The translations under genes and the position numbers were made by a program. Below are positions 32,956-42,292 of a stretch of 64,000 nt of DNA, in pieces (position 1 is the stretch's first letter; each line of letters opens with the position of its first letter). This DNA is from an uncultured Rubrobacteraceae bacterium. GTDB lineage: Bacteria; Actinomycetota; Rubrobacteria; Rubrobacterales; Rubrobacteraceae. Below the pieces are notes generated by a model. That model was not told where the DNA came from. It did not search any database and was given only the letters and a program-made list of their open reading frames with translations. The stretch is taken from positions 1-64,000 of the forward strand of contig CADCVE010000092.1 in NCBI GenBank assembly GCA_902806065.1, written 5' to 3'.

Positions 32956-34461
32956 GTGACGGCACGGGCTGAAGGCAACCCGAAAGCGGATGGAGAGATG
33001 CGGCTCGTAATAGTCTCCAACCGCGGGCCGGTAACCTTCTCCCGTGACGACTCGGGGGGACGCGAGCACTCTCGTGGGGCTGGTGGTCTCGTCACGGCGC
33101 TGAACGCCGTAATGCGCCGCGAGGAGGAGGCCGTCTGGATCGCCTCTGCCCAGAGCGAAGAGGACGCTCGTGTAGCCGCGGAGAGTCGCGAGGCGCCCTA
33201 TGAGGTCGAGGGGCTGAAGGTCGTCCTCGTCGAGCACGACGAAGAGGCTTACGAGCTCATGTACAACCACCTCGCCAACCCCCTGCTCTGGTTCGTGCAT
33301 CACGGCCTCTACGACCTCCCGTACGCCCCCGAGCTCGGCGACGAGACCAGACGGGCCTGGGAGGAGGGCTACGTTCCCGTAAACGAGAACTTCGCCGAAG
33401 CTGTCGCGCGTACGCTCGAAGCCTCTGACGGCGGAGCCGGGGATGAGACGGTGATCCTCGTCCACGACTACCAGCTCTACATGACTCCACTCTACCTTCG
33501 AGAACGCCTCGGTGAGGATGCCTTCATCTCCGTCTTCATCCATATCCCCTGGCCCGAGCCCGAAGGGTGGCGCATCCTGCCTGTTTACGCGCGGGAGGGG
33601 ATATTGAGGAGCCTGCTACAGGCTGACATAGTCGCCTTCCATACCAGGGGCTACGCTCGGAGCTTTATCCGCACGGTTCGAGAGGTGCTCGGCGTCGAGG
33701 TCGACGAGGAGGAGGGGGTGGTCCGGACCGAGGGAGGCCGCGAGGTGTGGGTGCGCGCGTATCCCATCTCCATAGACCCCAGGGAGTTCGAGGACCTCGC
33801 GCGGAGCGAAGAGGTCGAGAATGAAGAGGAGCGCATCGAGGATCTACCCGGCAAGCTGCTGTTGCGCGTGGACCGCATAGACCTCTCCAAGAACATTGTT
33901 CGTGGATTCCACTCCTATGACCGCATGCTCCAACAGCACCCCGAGATGCGGGAGCAGGTTACCTTTCTCGCCCGCCTCCAGCCCTCACGCGAGGACATCC
34001 CCGAGTACGCCGCATACGCTGAGGCTATTCAGGAGACCGTGGACCAAGTCAACAAGAAGTATGGCACGGGCTCCTGGGAGCCTATCGTGCTCTCGATGGA
34101 GGACAACTTCCCCTTCTCCGTCGCCGCCTACAAGAACTACGACGTCCTACTCGTCAACGCCGTCCGCGACGGCATGAACCTCATCGCCAAAGAGGCCGTC
34201 GTCGTCAACGAGAAGGATGGGGTCCTGATCCTTTCCGAGAACGCCGGCGCCCACGAGGAGCTCGGCGAACATGCCCTCACTGTCAACCCCTATGACATAG
34301 ACGAGCAGGCCGGTGCCCTCTACGAAGCCCTGACCATGTCCGACGACGAACGTGCCCGCCGCGTCGAGGCCCTACAGAGCACCATCCGGTCCAATACCAT
34401 AGAAGAGTGGGTGGAGGCGCAGCTCAAAGACATAGCTGCTCATGGGAAACGGCGCGGCTGA
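32956..34461 (+). CDS. otsA: trehalose-6-phosphate synthase (GT20, OtsA-like)
   Basis: A GT20 enzyme of up to 501 residues (487 from ATG 32998, which begins MRLVIVSNRGPVTF). It should join glucose-6-phosphate to UDP- or other NDP-glucose. Visible blocks are NRGPVTF, ILVHDYQLYMTPLYLRE, FIHIPWPEPEGW, LLRVDRIDLSKNIVRGF and VNAVRDGMNLIAKEAV. VDRIDLSKNI instead of VDRLDYTKGI is a common actinobacterial variant. No phosphatase (OtsB) is next to it. The GTG is 2 bases after treT. A glucosylglycerol-phosphate synthase role is a less likely alternative. Confidence 0.88.
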   Translation: MTARAEGNPKADGEMRLVIVSNRGPVTFSRDDSGGREHSRGAGGLVTALNAVMRREEEAVWIASAQSEEDARVAAESREAPYEVEGLKVVLVEHDEEAYELMYNHLANPLLWFVHHGLYDLPYAPELGDETRRAWEEGYVPVNENFAEAVARTLEASDGGAGDETVILVHDYQLYMTPLYLRERLGEDAFISVFIHIPWPEPEGWRILPVYAREGILRSLLQADIVAFHTRGYARSFIRTVREVLGVEVDEEEGVVRTEGGREVWVRAYPISIDPREFEDLARSEEVENEEERIEDLPGKLLLRVDRIDLSKNIVRGFHSYDRMLQQHPEMREQVTFLARLQPSREDIPEYAAYAEAIQETVDQVNKKYGTGSWEPIVLSMEDNFPFSVAAYKNYDVLLVNAVRDGMNLIAKEAVVVNEKDGVLILSENAGAHEELGEHALTVNPYDIDEQAGALYEALTMSDDERARRVEALQSTIRSNTIEEWVEAQLKDIAAHGKRRG

Positions 34462-34513
34462 AGGGGAGCCATGTGGCTATCCCCGCAACTTAGGGTCGAG
34501 ATCAACGACTAGA

Positions 34514-34885
34514 TCATAGAGTGTCCAGAGCTGATCCGGTTCGAGTTATCGAGGGAACGATTCTGACCTCCTCCAACCCCTTGCCGAAAGTGAGTTCCCC
34601 ATCGAGCGTGCTGGTGGCAAGAGTGGCCCGAGTCTCGCCGGAGGAAGAATTTACGTTGGGATCACACTCGGAGAGCTCATCTATGGAGAATACCGGCTGA
34701 GTTACAGAGAACTGGCTGGAGGGATAGGACCACGACGAAGCGCGGACAGAGAGGATGCCCCCGAATCCTAACACCGAAGACTCAAATAAGGCGAGGAGGT
34801 CATCGGCACGATAGTCGTGTTCGACTACATCAGGGTAGAAGGCCACGTCTGTCCCTGGTTGGCCCGGAACCCGTTTGAGCTTCAT
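34514..34885 (-). CDS. hypothetical protein
   Basis: A 123-residue soluble protein I do not recognise. It begins MKLKRVPGQPGTDVAFYPDV and has a Ser-rich centre without membrane segments. AGAGGG lies 10 bases before the ATG. It is on the strand opposite to the trehalose genes and its stop is 52 bases from theirs, so it is a separate unit. Codon use looks like its neighbours, but the middle part is less G+C-rich at third positions, so a short-lived or transferred gene is possible. Confidence 0.5.
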   Translation of the reverse strand: MKLKRVPGQPGTDVAFYPDVVEHDYRADDLLALFESSVLGFGGILSVRASSWSYPSSQFSVTQPVFSIDELSECDPNVNSSSGETRATLATSTLDGELTFGKGLEEVRIVPSITRTGSALDTL

Positions 34886-35024
34886 ACTGTGTTCCCTCTT
34901 GCAGTGTGGGGACGCGCTGAAGACGAGGAATTATCTCTCAGGTTAGCTGGCACACGGACCTTGGCCTCGTGCTGGTCACGTCTGGTGAGGCACTAGCGTA
35001 ATTCACGAGTCCGCTTGGACAGCT

Positions 35025-36266
35025 TTATATAGATCCGCTGGTTGCCTGGGAGGTCTTTCCGGGGTTGTCTTGCAGGAGTTTCCCCATCTGTTCGAGTGCC
35101 AGCGTGATGTTCTCGCGCGAGTTGGCGTAGGAGAAGCGCAGGTGCCCCTCCCCGTATTGGCCGAAGCCCGTGCCGGAGAGGCAGGCGACGCCGGCCTCTT
35201 GTAGGAGCAGGTCGGCCAGTGCCGCCGCTGAATGTCCGGTGTCGGTGATTCTTGGGAAGGCGTAGAAGGCGCCTTGAGGTACCAGGCACTCGACGCCGGG
35301 GAGGTCATTGAGGCCGGCGACGATGAGGTCGCGGCGGGCGCGGAACTCGGTGAGCATATCCTGCACGCCGTCTTGCGGGCCTGCGAGCGCCTCCAGACCG
35401 GCGTACTGCGCGACGGCGCTGGCACAGGAGTTGGAGTTGACCTGCAGCTTCGCTACTTCTTCGGCCAGAGGCTCGGGCATTACGCCATAGCCGAGGCGCC
35501 AGCCGGTCATCGCGTAGGTCTTGGAGAAGCCGTCGAGGATGATGGTGCGTCCGTCCGGTCCCAGGCCCGGCTCGGAGGCGATGCTTGCGAACGGGCCTTC
35601 GTAGAGCAGGCGCGAGTAGATCTCATCGCTCAACACGAACACGTCGGGGCGCTCGCGCAGGACTTCGGCTAGTCCCGCCATATCCTCAGAGGTCAGCACG
35701 CAACCGGTAGGGTTGGCGGGTGAGTTGAGGATCACCAGCTTCGTACGCTCGCTCAGGCCGGCGCGGAACTCGTCAAGGTCGAAGCGGAACTCGTTCTCCT
35801 GGCGCAGCGGCACAAAGACGGGTCGCGCTCCGGCGAAGCCGGCCATCGACTCGTAGATCGGGAAAGCGGGGTTTGGTATTAGCACCTCGTCGCCCTCCTC
35901 GACGAGCGCGAGGATGACGAAGAACATTATAGGTTTGCCACCCGGCGTGACGACGACTTGCTGGGGCTCGACCGCTATACCCCGGCTGCGTGACACATCG
36001 GCGGCGATCGCCGCGCGCAACTCAGGGATGCCGGCGGAGGGGGTGTAGTGCGTCTGCCCGCCGCGTAACGCCCGGCAGCCAGCCTCGATAATATGTTCGG
36101 GCGTGTCGAAGTCGGGTTCGCCGATCTCCAGGTGGATGATCTTCCGCCCCTGCGACTCCAGTTCCTTGGCCTTCGCCAGCACCGAAAAAGCCGACTCGGT
36201 ACCCAAACGTTCCATCCGCCTCGCCAACTCCACCCCAACACTCCTTCGCCCAACTCCGACCTCCAC
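35025..36266 (-). CDS. PLP-dependent class I/II aminotransferase
   Basis: A 413-residue fold-type I aminotransferase of the aspartate/aromatic aminotransferase group. Pyridoxal phosphate would bind the Lys in ILDGFSKTYAMTGWRLGY; other blocks are HLEIGEPDFDTPEHI, VVTPGGKPIMFF, NSPANPTGCVL (with the Asn and Asp partners) and VLSDEIYSRLLYEG, and the substrate Arg lies in HLRFSYANS. ATG 36266 or a start about 12 residues later (GTTGGAGTTGG region) is possible. It stands alone. The amino donor and acceptor cannot be read from sequence. Confidence 0.92.
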   Translation of the reverse strand: MEVGVGRRSVGVELARRMERLGTESAFSVLAKAKELESQGRKIIHLEIGEPDFDTPEHIIEAGCRALRGGQTHYTPSAGIPELRAAIAADVSRSRGIAVEPQQVVVTPGGKPIMFFVILALVEEGDEVLIPNPAFPIYESMAGFAGARPVFVPLRQENEFRFDLDEFRAGLSERTKLVILNSPANPTGCVLTSEDMAGLAEVLRERPDVFVLSDEIYSRLLYEGPFASIASEPGLGPDGRTIILDGFSKTYAMTGWRLGYGVMPEPLAEEVAKLQVNSNSCASAVAQYAGLEALAGPQDGVQDMLTEFRARRDLIVAGLNDLPGVECLVPQGAFYAFPRITDTGHSAAALADLLLQEAGVACLSGTGFGQYGEGHLRFSYANSRENITLALEQMGKLLQDNPGKTSQATSGSI

Positions 36267-36483
36267 TCTCCATCACACTATACGCCAAAGTGCCGACGCG
36301 TCGTCTCATCCATGCCAGCGCTATCAGCGGTTCGCAGCCCAAGCGCAGTATCCTCCGGGACCATTGGGTACTTCTCTTGCCCGCGCGCTTGCCTAGTTCG
36401 ACAGTATTGCGCTCGCGACGGCGGAGGGAGGTCGTTCATCAGATCATCCGGGTGGGTTCGCTGTCGCCGCCTCTCTATGAGGA

Positions 36484-37245
36484 CTACGTTTTGAGGCGGT
36501 ACCCGGTCTTGAAGATCCACCACACCGTCCCCAGGCAGATGACCAGGAAGAGGGTCGTCATGGCCAGGCTCACGCCGACGCTCACGTCGGCGATCCCATA
36601 GAAGCTCCAGCGGAAGCCGCTGATCAAATAAACGACAGGGTTGAAAAGGGTCACCGTTTGCCAGAACGGGGGCAACATGTCCACGGAATAGAAACTACCG
36701 CCGAGGAAGATCAACGGTGTGATGATAAGCAATGGCACGAGTTGCAGCTTCTCGAAACCGTCGGCCCAGATGCCGAGAACGAAGCCGAAGAGGCTGAAAG
36801 TCACGGCCGTGAGCACGAGGAACGCCAGCATCCACAGCGGGTGCGCGATCTCTAACGGCACGAACAGTCCCGCCGTGGCCAGGATGATCAGACCCAGGAT
36901 GATCGACTTGGTCGCGGCTGCTCCAACGTACCCGATAACGATCTCGATGGAGGAAACGGGGGCTGACAATAGCTCGTAGATCGTACCCGTGAACTTCGGG
37001 AAGAAGATGCCGAACGATGCGTTGGAGATGCTCTGCGTCAGTAACGACAGCATGATTAGTCCAGGTACGATGAAGGCGCCGTAGCTGACTCCGTCGATAG
37101 CGGTGATGCGCGAGCCGATCGCCGCGCCGAAGACTACGAAATATAAGGCCGTCGAGACAACAGGTGAGACGATGCTTTGCAGCAACGTACGCCAGGTCCT
37201 TGCCATCTCGAACTTGTATATCGCGCGAATTGCGTAAAAGTTCAC
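36484..37245 (-). CDS. ABC-2 type exporter permease
   Basis: A 253-residue membrane protein with six hydrophobic segments and the ABC-2 layout. After a short amphipathic start ([19 protein letters not shown]) come helices such as [14 protein letters not shown] and [20 protein letters not shown], and the conserved [16 protein letters not shown] before the last helix. ATG 37245 overlaps the ATPase stop by 4 bases, so the two are translationally coupled. With the ATPase it forms an exporter of the drug/polysaccharide (DrrAB/NodIJ-like) type. Confidence 0.92.
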   Translation of the reverse strand: MNFYAIRAIYKFEMARTWRTLLQSIVSPVVSTALYFVVFGAAIGSRITAIDGVSYGAFIVPGLIMLSLLTQSISNASFGIFFPKFTGTIYELLSAPVSSIEIVIGYVGAAATKSIILGLIILATAGLFVPLEIAHPLWMLAFLVLTAVTFSLFGFVLGIWADGFEKLQLVPLLIITPLIFLGGSFYSVDMLPPFWQTVTLFNPVVYLISGFRWSFYGIADVSVGVSLAMTTLFLVICLGTVWWIFKTGYRLKT

Positions 37246-38168
37246 TGCCTCTCCTTAACCAAACTGACGAAGATGTCTTCCAGTGAGCTTTGTTTCGTTT
37301 GCAGATCTTTGAATTTGATGCCCGCTCTGTTGAGGTCCGCGAGCAAAGCGGCGATGCCCGTGCGCTCGGTTTGCGTATCGTACGTGTAGATTAACTCGCT
37401 ACCATCCGCGTCGAGCTCCAGCGCATAGCCGGCAAGCTCGCCTGGAATCTCGTCGAGCTCGTCGTGCAACTGTAGCGACAATTGCTTCTTGCCGAGCTTG
37501 CGCATGAGTTCGGCTTTGTCTTCGATCAGGATAATCTCGCCGTTGCTTATCACCCCGATCCGGTCGGCCATCTCTTCGGCTTCGTCGATGTAATGGGTGG
37601 TCAGGATGATGGTCACGCCGGTTGCGCGCAGTAAGCGCACCATTTCCCACATGTCCCGTCTCAATTCGACGTCCACGCCCGCCGTTGGCTCGTCGAGAAA
37701 GAGGATCTGCGGCTCGTGCGAGAGGGCCTTGGCGATCATAACCCGGCGCTTCATACCGCCGGAGAGCGTGATGATCTTGCTGTCTTTCTTGTCCCACAGG
37801 GATAGGTCTCTGAGCACTTTCTCCAGGTAGTCGGGGTTCGCCGGTTTGCCAAATAGCCCTCGGCTGAAGGAGATAGTGTCCCAGACGGTCTCGAACGCGT
37901 CGGTCGTGAGCTCTTGCGGGACGAGGCCGATCAGGGATCGAGCCGCACGGTATTCGGTGATGATGTCATGATCGCCAGCCAGAACGACGCCCTGGGTCGG
38001 ATTGACGATACCGCAAATAATGCTGATCAGCGTCGTCTTCCCGGCTCCGTTCGGCCCCAACAGGGCAAAGATCTCTCCCCGGTGGATGTCCAGGTTGATG
38101 TTCTTGAGCGCCTGGAAGCCGGAGGCGTAGGTCTTATTGAGCTTGGATACGGAAACGATGGGCTGCAA
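37242..38168 (-). CDS. ABC transporter ATP-binding protein (DrrA-like)
   Basis: A 308-residue ATPase. Walker [14 protein letters not shown]-loop [10 protein letters not shown], signature [15 protein letters not shown], Walker [13 protein letters not shown] and the switch His in [16 protein letters not shown] are all intact. The C-terminal 80 residues are the extra domain of DrrA-like subunits. It pairs with the downstream permease through a 4-base overlap. Substrate unknown. The codon use is slightly less G+C-rich than most neighbours. Confidence 0.95.
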   Translation of the reverse strand: MQPIVSVSKLNKTYASGFQALKNINLDIHRGEIFALLGPNGAGKTTLISIICGIVNPTQGVVLAGDHDIITEYRAARSLIGLVPQELTTDAFETVWDTISFSRGLFGKPANPDYLEKVLRDLSLWDKKDSKIITLSGGMKRRVMIAKALSHEPQILFLDEPTAGVDVELRRDMWEMVRLLRATGVTIILTTHYIDEAEEMADRIGVISNGEIILIEDKAELMRKLGKKQLSLQLHDELDEIPGELAGYALELDADGSELIYTYDTQTERTGIAALLADLNRAGIKFKDLQTKQSSLEDIFVSLVKERQ

Positions 38169-38404
38169 GGTCAGGCGTCCCGTTCGGCGGCGTTCACAAC
38201 GGTCTGCTGTCCGGGGTCACTGCCTATGCCCTCCGAGGAGAGGTAGAAACTGCGGCGCGTGTACTTCATCATCTTCCGTTGCGCCTCCTTTCGCTGGCGG
38301 GTCGCCCCACGATAGAGCTTTTCTTCGACGCTTTCACACCTTCTGAGTGTAGGACAAAGACTCCCATTTCCCCACGCCGTTGTTCGGGATCCAGCAAATT
38401 GTTG

Positions 38405-38737
38405 TCATCTGCGGTGACCTTTGCACGTTCGTAACCGCTCTTGGTCCATGAGGAAGAGCTCCACGGCTCCGGCACGTCTTGGGAGGTCTGGATCGGGTAG
38501 CTGCAACTGTCCGGCTGTTCGGAAACGCGGGGTGGGGGGGGCTCGCCCGGACTGGACCAACTCGTCCCGAACCTTTCTCGGGAGCCGCGATTCCGCGAGG
38601 CCGTCGAGGACGTCTCTGATCTTTGGCTTTCCGAACCTGTAGCTGGTGACATCACCCTCGCCTGGACCGTTCTCGTACCTCTTCCTCCAGACTCCGAACA
38701 GCTGGGCACCTCGCGCTTGACCGAGGCTAACAGTCAA
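38405..38737 (-). pseudogene. luciferase-domain (DUF5519-like) relic
   Basis: One frame from TTG 38737 reads RFGKPKIRDVLDGLAESRLP and RKVRDELVQSGRA, and ends AGAVELFLMDQERL. These fit the beginning and end of small luciferase-domain proteins (FPRRVRDELVAxGRA, then DVPGAVELFRLxYERL). The stretch between them (PPTPRFRTAGQLQLPDPDL) does not, while another frame there gives SYPIQTSQDVP, which does. So it looks like two compensating shifts or a decayed gene. A divergent but live protein remains possible. Confidence 0.45.
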
Positions 38738-38893
38738 TCGTTCACGTAGGTCCTCCTCTCGGGATAACCTTGCGGTTACATTGACAAGTCTGCAGCTTGC
38801 TCATCCCAATTCTCCCTCTCCAGACTTGCCTCATGCATCTTTATGGTGTGGCAGGAAAGGTACTCGCGCATCGTACTGAGGAATGGTTTTCGT

Positions 38894-38911
38894 CCTGTAC
38901 TTTCGTACAGG
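38894..38911. repeat. short inverted repeat
   Basis: CCTGTAC and GTACAGG, 7 bases each, around the 4-base loop TTTC. It may form a small hairpin in RNA. Confidence 0.5.
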
Positions 38912-38941
38912 TCAGGCTTCGGCGAACCCCTCGTCCGGCGT

Positions 38942-38974
38942 CTGCAGGACGTGAGGCGGACTAACGTCCTGCAG
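38942..38974. repeat. 11-base perfect inverted repeat
   Basis: CTGCAGGACGT at 38942-38952 and its reverse complement ACGTCCTGCAG at 38964-38974 flank an 11-base loop. No T-tract follows, so it is not a typical terminator. It could be an operator of the YheT-like hydrolase gene 118 bases downstream. Confidence 0.5.
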
Positions 38975-39091
38975 CTTCGCTACCTTCAACCCATCTCTCA
39001 CCAGCTTCCCCATTGCTTACAATACAAGCTAAGAACGCGCCTCGATTCCGGGCGTCAGTGACAAGACATCCTCAAACGAGGGCGAGAATAC

Positions 39092-40159
39092 ATGAACCGA
39101 GGCGACACCGGGACTACCAGGGAGACAGACGCGCTCCTCCTGATCGAGGAGGCCGCACGTATGCTCTTGGCGAGGCCGTTCCGGCCGCACCCACTACTCC
39201 GGGGTGGACATGCCCAGACTCTCGCCGGTTGGGCGTGGCCCCGCCGTTTCCAAGCCTCCCGCGCGCACCCGGACGAAGCACGCCTCTTCGAGATCGAGCC
39301 GGGCGTTCGCCTTCTCGCCCGCTGCCGCTGGCAAGAGGACCGGACAGTGCGCGCCACCCTTATCCTCGTACACGGTCTGGGCGGTTCTTGCGACGCCCCT
39401 TATATGCTCGGCGCCGCGCGTCTGGCGTACCTGGCGGGCGCGAACGTGGTGCGTCTCAACCAGCGCAACTGCGGCGGGACGGAGCATTTGACACCGACGC
39501 TCTACCACAGCGGGATGTCGGGCGACCTGGCGACGGTGGTGCGTGAGCTTATAGAGTGTGACGGCCTCTCTCACATCCTCGTCGCGGGCTTCTCCATGGG
39601 CGGTAACCTGGCCCTGAAGATGGCTGGGGAGATGGGAGCCGGCGCGCCGCCGGCGCTCTTGGGTGTGTGCGCAGTCTCGCCTGCGTTGGACCTGAAAGAG
39701 ACGGCCAGGAACCTCGAACGGCCCTCGAACCGCGCCTATCAGCGGCAATTCGCGCGCGGGCTGCGCCGGCTCGTGCAGCGAAAGAAAGAGTTGTACCCGA
39801 ACCTCTACGACGTGCGAGGCTTAGAGCGCCTGCGCACTGTCCGCGAGTTCGACGAGATCTACACCGCCCCGCACGGCGGGTTCTCAAATGCCGACGACTA
39901 CTACGCTCGCTCCAGCGCCCTCCAGTTCATACCGGGCGTGCGCGTGCCGACGCTCGTCATTCACGCCCAGGACGACCCGTTGGTGCCCTTCGGGCCACTG
40001 CTGAGTCCGTGGGTCTCCGGAAACCCCCGCATTGTAACGGCGACACCGCCGCGTGGCGGGCACGTGGCCTTCGTCTCCGCTAAAAAAGAGGAACGCTTCT
40101 GGGCGGAGGAATGTCTCGTGGAGTTTGGGCGCTGCCTCTCCGGCGACGCGGCCTGTTAG
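39092..40159 (+). CDS. YheT-family alpha/beta hydrolase
   Basis: A 355-residue hydrolase of the YheT/AB-hydrolase-4 group. It has RPFRPHPLLRGGHAQTLAGW near the N-terminus, LVHGLGGSCDAPYMLGAARL (oxyanion), VVRLNQRNCGGTEHLTPTLY, the nucleophile elbow VAGFSMGGNLALKMAGE, an Asp in VIHAQDDPLVPFG and the catalytic His in PRGGHVAF. Members are esterases of unknown natural substrate. ATG 39092; no clear ribosome binding site beyond GAGGGCGAG. The MetX-like gene follows 35 bases later on the same strand. Confidence 0.9.
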   Translation: MNRGDTGTTRETDALLLIEEAARMLLARPFRPHPLLRGGHAQTLAGWAWPRRFQASRAHPDEARLFEIEPGVRLLARCRWQEDRTVRATLILVHGLGGSCDAPYMLGAARLAYLAGANVVRLNQRNCGGTEHLTPTLYHSGMSGDLATVVRELIECDGLSHILVAGFSMGGNLALKMAGEMGAGAPPALLGVCAVSPALDLKETARNLERPSNRAYQRQFARGLRRLVQRKKELYPNLYDVRGLERLRTVREFDEIYTAPHGGFSNADDYYARSSALQFIPGVRVPTLVIHAQDDPLVPFGPLLSPWVSGNPRIVTATPPRGGHVAFVSAKKEERFWAEECLVEFGRCLSGDAAC

Positions 40160-40194
40160 AGAGCCCGTTGGCCCGGTTATAGCCTGGTAGTTGC

Positions 40195-41343
40195 GTGGCA
40201 TTTGTGGGGCGAGTAGTATCCGAAGGCGTAGATGCGAATCGTTGCGCGTATGAATTTGCGCTGTCGTCGATAGGGGTGGAGGGCCAGGTAGTGATCGAGA
40301 ATCCTTACTATTCGCCGGAGGTACACGGTCCGTACGAGATGTTCGATCTGGGCGACTTTACTCTCGAAGAGGGGTACACGTTGCGGAGTTGCCAGCTCGC
40401 TTACGCGACGTTCGGTGAGTTGAGTCCGGCGAAGGACAACGCTGTTCTGGTCACGACGTGGTACTCGGGGACGCACCAGATCTTCGCGGACGTTTACATC
40501 GGTCCTGAGCACGCGCTCGATCCCGAGAAATACTTTATCGTGGTGGTCAACCAGATTGGCAACGGTCTGTCCACCTCGCCTCACAACACGGACGACGCGT
40601 TCTCGAAGGCCAAGTTCCCACACGTCAGGATAGGCGACGACGTTCGCGCGCAGGAGCAGTTGCTGCGCGAAAGGTTCGGCATCGAAGAGCTACAGCTCGT
40701 TGTGGGCGGCTCCATGGGGGCGCAGCAGACGTATGAGTGGGCGGTGCGGTTCCCGGAGAAGGTGAAGCGGGCCGCCGCGATAGCCGGGACGGCGAAGAAT
40801 ACTCCACACGACTTCCTGTATACCGAGACTCTCATCGAGGCTATCACCTCCGACCCCGAGTTCCTGGACGGCTGGTACGAATGCTCCTCAGACGTACGAG
40901 CTGGGCTGGACCGGCACGCGCGGATCTGGTCGGTCATGGGCTTCTCGACGGAGTTCTGGAAGCAAGAGCAATGGAGACCCCTCGGCTTCGCCTCGGAGGC
41001 CGACTTTCAGATCGGCTTTATGGAGGCGTATTTCAGGGTCATGGACCCCAACGACCTGTTGTGCATGGCGTGGAAGTGGCAGCGAGGGGACGTCAGCCGT
41101 CACACCGGCGGCGACCTTGCCGCTGCTCTCGGCCGGATCCAGGCGAGGATGTTCGTCATGCCTATTAGCGAAGATATGTTCTTTCCGGTGCGCGACTGCG
41201 CCGCGGAGCAGAAGCTCATCCCGGGCAGCGAACTGCGCGTCGTTGACAGCATCGCCGGACACCTGGGCCTGTTCGGCCTTGAGCCGGACTACATGCCACA
41301 GATCGACCAACACCTCGGTGAACTCCTCGAACAACCCGCCTGA
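40195..41343 (+). CDS. MetX-like alpha/beta hydrolase (homoserine O-acetyltransferase family)
   Basis: A protein of up to 382 residues. DLGDFTLEEGYTLRSCQLAY, VLVTTWYSGTHQIFADVYIG, VVVNQIGNGLSTSPHN, the elbow VVGGSMGAQQTYEWAVRFPE, an Asp in MPISEDMFFPVRDC and His in VDSIAGHLGLFG fit the MetX-like group. The homoserine-binding residues of true MetX (for example after GGSMGGMQ) are only partly kept, so it may be a related esterase/acyltransferase. GTG 40195 is the first start; GTG 40291 also gives a plausible N-terminus. Probably co-transcribed with the YheT-like gene. Confidence 0.85.
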   Translation: MAFVGRVVSEGVDANRCAYEFALSSIGVEGQVVIENPYYSPEVHGPYEMFDLGDFTLEEGYTLRSCQLAYATFGELSPAKDNAVLVTTWYSGTHQIFADVYIGPEHALDPEKYFIVVVNQIGNGLSTSPHNTDDAFSKAKFPHVRIGDDVRAQEQLLRERFGIEELQLVVGGSMGAQQTYEWAVRFPEKVKRAAAIAGTAKNTPHDFLYTETLIEAITSDPEFLDGWYECSSDVRAGLDRHARIWSVMGFSTEFWKQEQWRPLGFASEADFQIGFMEAYFRVMDPNDLLCMAWKWQRGDVSRHTGGDLAAALGRIQARMFVMPISEDMFFPVRDCAAEQKLIPGSELRVVDSIAGHLGLFGLEPDYMPQIDQHLGELLEQPA

Positions 41344-41644
41344 CTTACCTTGAACACGCGTAACGCTGCTAAAAGGCTATAGTATCCTGGCCCCAAGGCG
41401 AAGGTGGGCTGGGAGCAGTCACGTACCCCAGCCCTTCCGGGAGGATGTCCCGGACAAAGGTGCGGGGCTAATAAGACAATAAACCTCGACTATAGCTTCA
41501 GGTAAACCTTTGTAGCAGTCATGGGTCAACCACAAGCTACACGAGGTTGAGAGCGGTTCACGTTGTACTTACCGCGTGGGTATGCGAACTTGTTCACTAT
41601 CCTGATCCAGGACGCGCTAAGAGAATGAGTAGGAGGGGGTTAGC
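41344..41644 (+). other. 301-base gap with a structured element
   Basis: No gene. The left half folds into the three-stem element listed at 41389-41469; the right half holds nothing I can name besides the GGAGGGGG ribosome binding site of the 88-residue protein. Confidence 0.5.
41389..41469 (+). ncRNA. candidate three-way-junction RNA element
   Basis: Three nested stems can be drawn by eye. P1 pairs GGCCCC (41389-41394) with GGGGCT (41464-41469). P2 pairs GGGCTGGG (41406-41413) with CCCAGCCC (41427-41434). P3 pairs TCCGGGA (41436-41442) with TCCCGGA (41448-41454). The joining segments AAGGCGAAGGT and CAAAGGTGC are purine-rich. It resembles a riboswitch aptamer in form but fits no class I could recall. 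The next gene is 175 bases away and encodes a small CxC-motif protein. Confidence 0.4.
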
Positions 41645-41911
41645 ATGAGGCGGGAGCCAGAATCAGAGCGATTCGTTCTTTGTTCGGAGCGCATCGTTCT
41701 TGAATGTGAGTGTGGGGAGAGGTTAGTACTTCTAGGTCTCGAAGAAGACTGGTATTCAGAGTTGCGGACGCTCTTCGAGTGCGATTGCGGGGGGAAACTT
41801 ACCCTCGCCGACCGCCTCGACGAAGAAGGACTGACCCTGGTGGACAGTTCCGACGCAGACGAATCCGGCGTTAGAGAGCTTCTACGAAGCCTCAGAGAAC
41901 CCGGCGTCTGA
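41645..41911 (+). CDS. small CxC-motif (zinc-binding-like) protein
   Basis: An 88-residue acidic protein with two paired-cysteine motifs about 25 residues apart, VLECECGERLVLLG (CEC) and LFECDCGGKLTLAD (CDC). Cys-x-Cys-Gly repeats like these could form one zinc site. No catalytic motif. Strong ribosome binding site AGGAGGGGG 5 bases before the ATG. It is alone, downstream of the structured element. I do not recognise the family. Confidence 0.7.
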   Translation: MRREPESERFVLCSERIVLECECGERLVLLGLEEDWYSELRTLFECDCGGKLTLADRLDEEGLTLVDSSDADESGVRELLRSLREPGV

Positions 41912-42292
41912 CGTTCAACGCGCCCGACCAGCGCTTCTTCTTGCGCTGTGTCGGGCGGCTCGGGGAGAGGCCGCGACCTTCCGTAGAGACGGCCTCTGGC
42001 GGAGGCACCGGAGAGTTGGGACCCGGCGCGATGCTGCCGATGTACCGTTCGGTAAATAGTCTGAAAAGCATCGAGTTATCTTGCAGCTCGCCGGGTTATT
42101 CTCCTCGTTGGGCTGTCTCCGCTAGTTTGCGGGACGGCTGGCTGGGCCTGGAGGGATGTTTGGAGAGACACGTTCCGGGGCGTGGTTCACGCGTGCCTTG
42201 GGCCCTTCGATAATCTAAAGTAAACTCGTTGTCGTCTGTACATGGTGGAGGCGGGGTGGGAGCCCTGACTCCGTGAATCGTGAGAGGTTCTG
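41912..42292. other. 381-base gap with hairpin
   Basis: No gene is supported. At 41921-41952 CGCCCGACCAGCGC pairs with GCGCTGTGTCGGGCG around TTCTTCTT, likely ending transcription of the CxC-motif gene though no T-tract follows. The right end (GTGAGAGG) is the ribosome binding site of the HAD gene. Confidence 0.5.

Larger units (their letters stand above)
38738..39091. other. 354-base gap with two inverted repeats
   Basis: No gene is supported. It holds the inverted repeats listed separately at 38894-38911 and 38942-38974 and, at its right end, the region upstream of the YheT-like hydrolase. The +strand frame 38843-39061 is unlike any protein I know. Confidence 0.4.
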
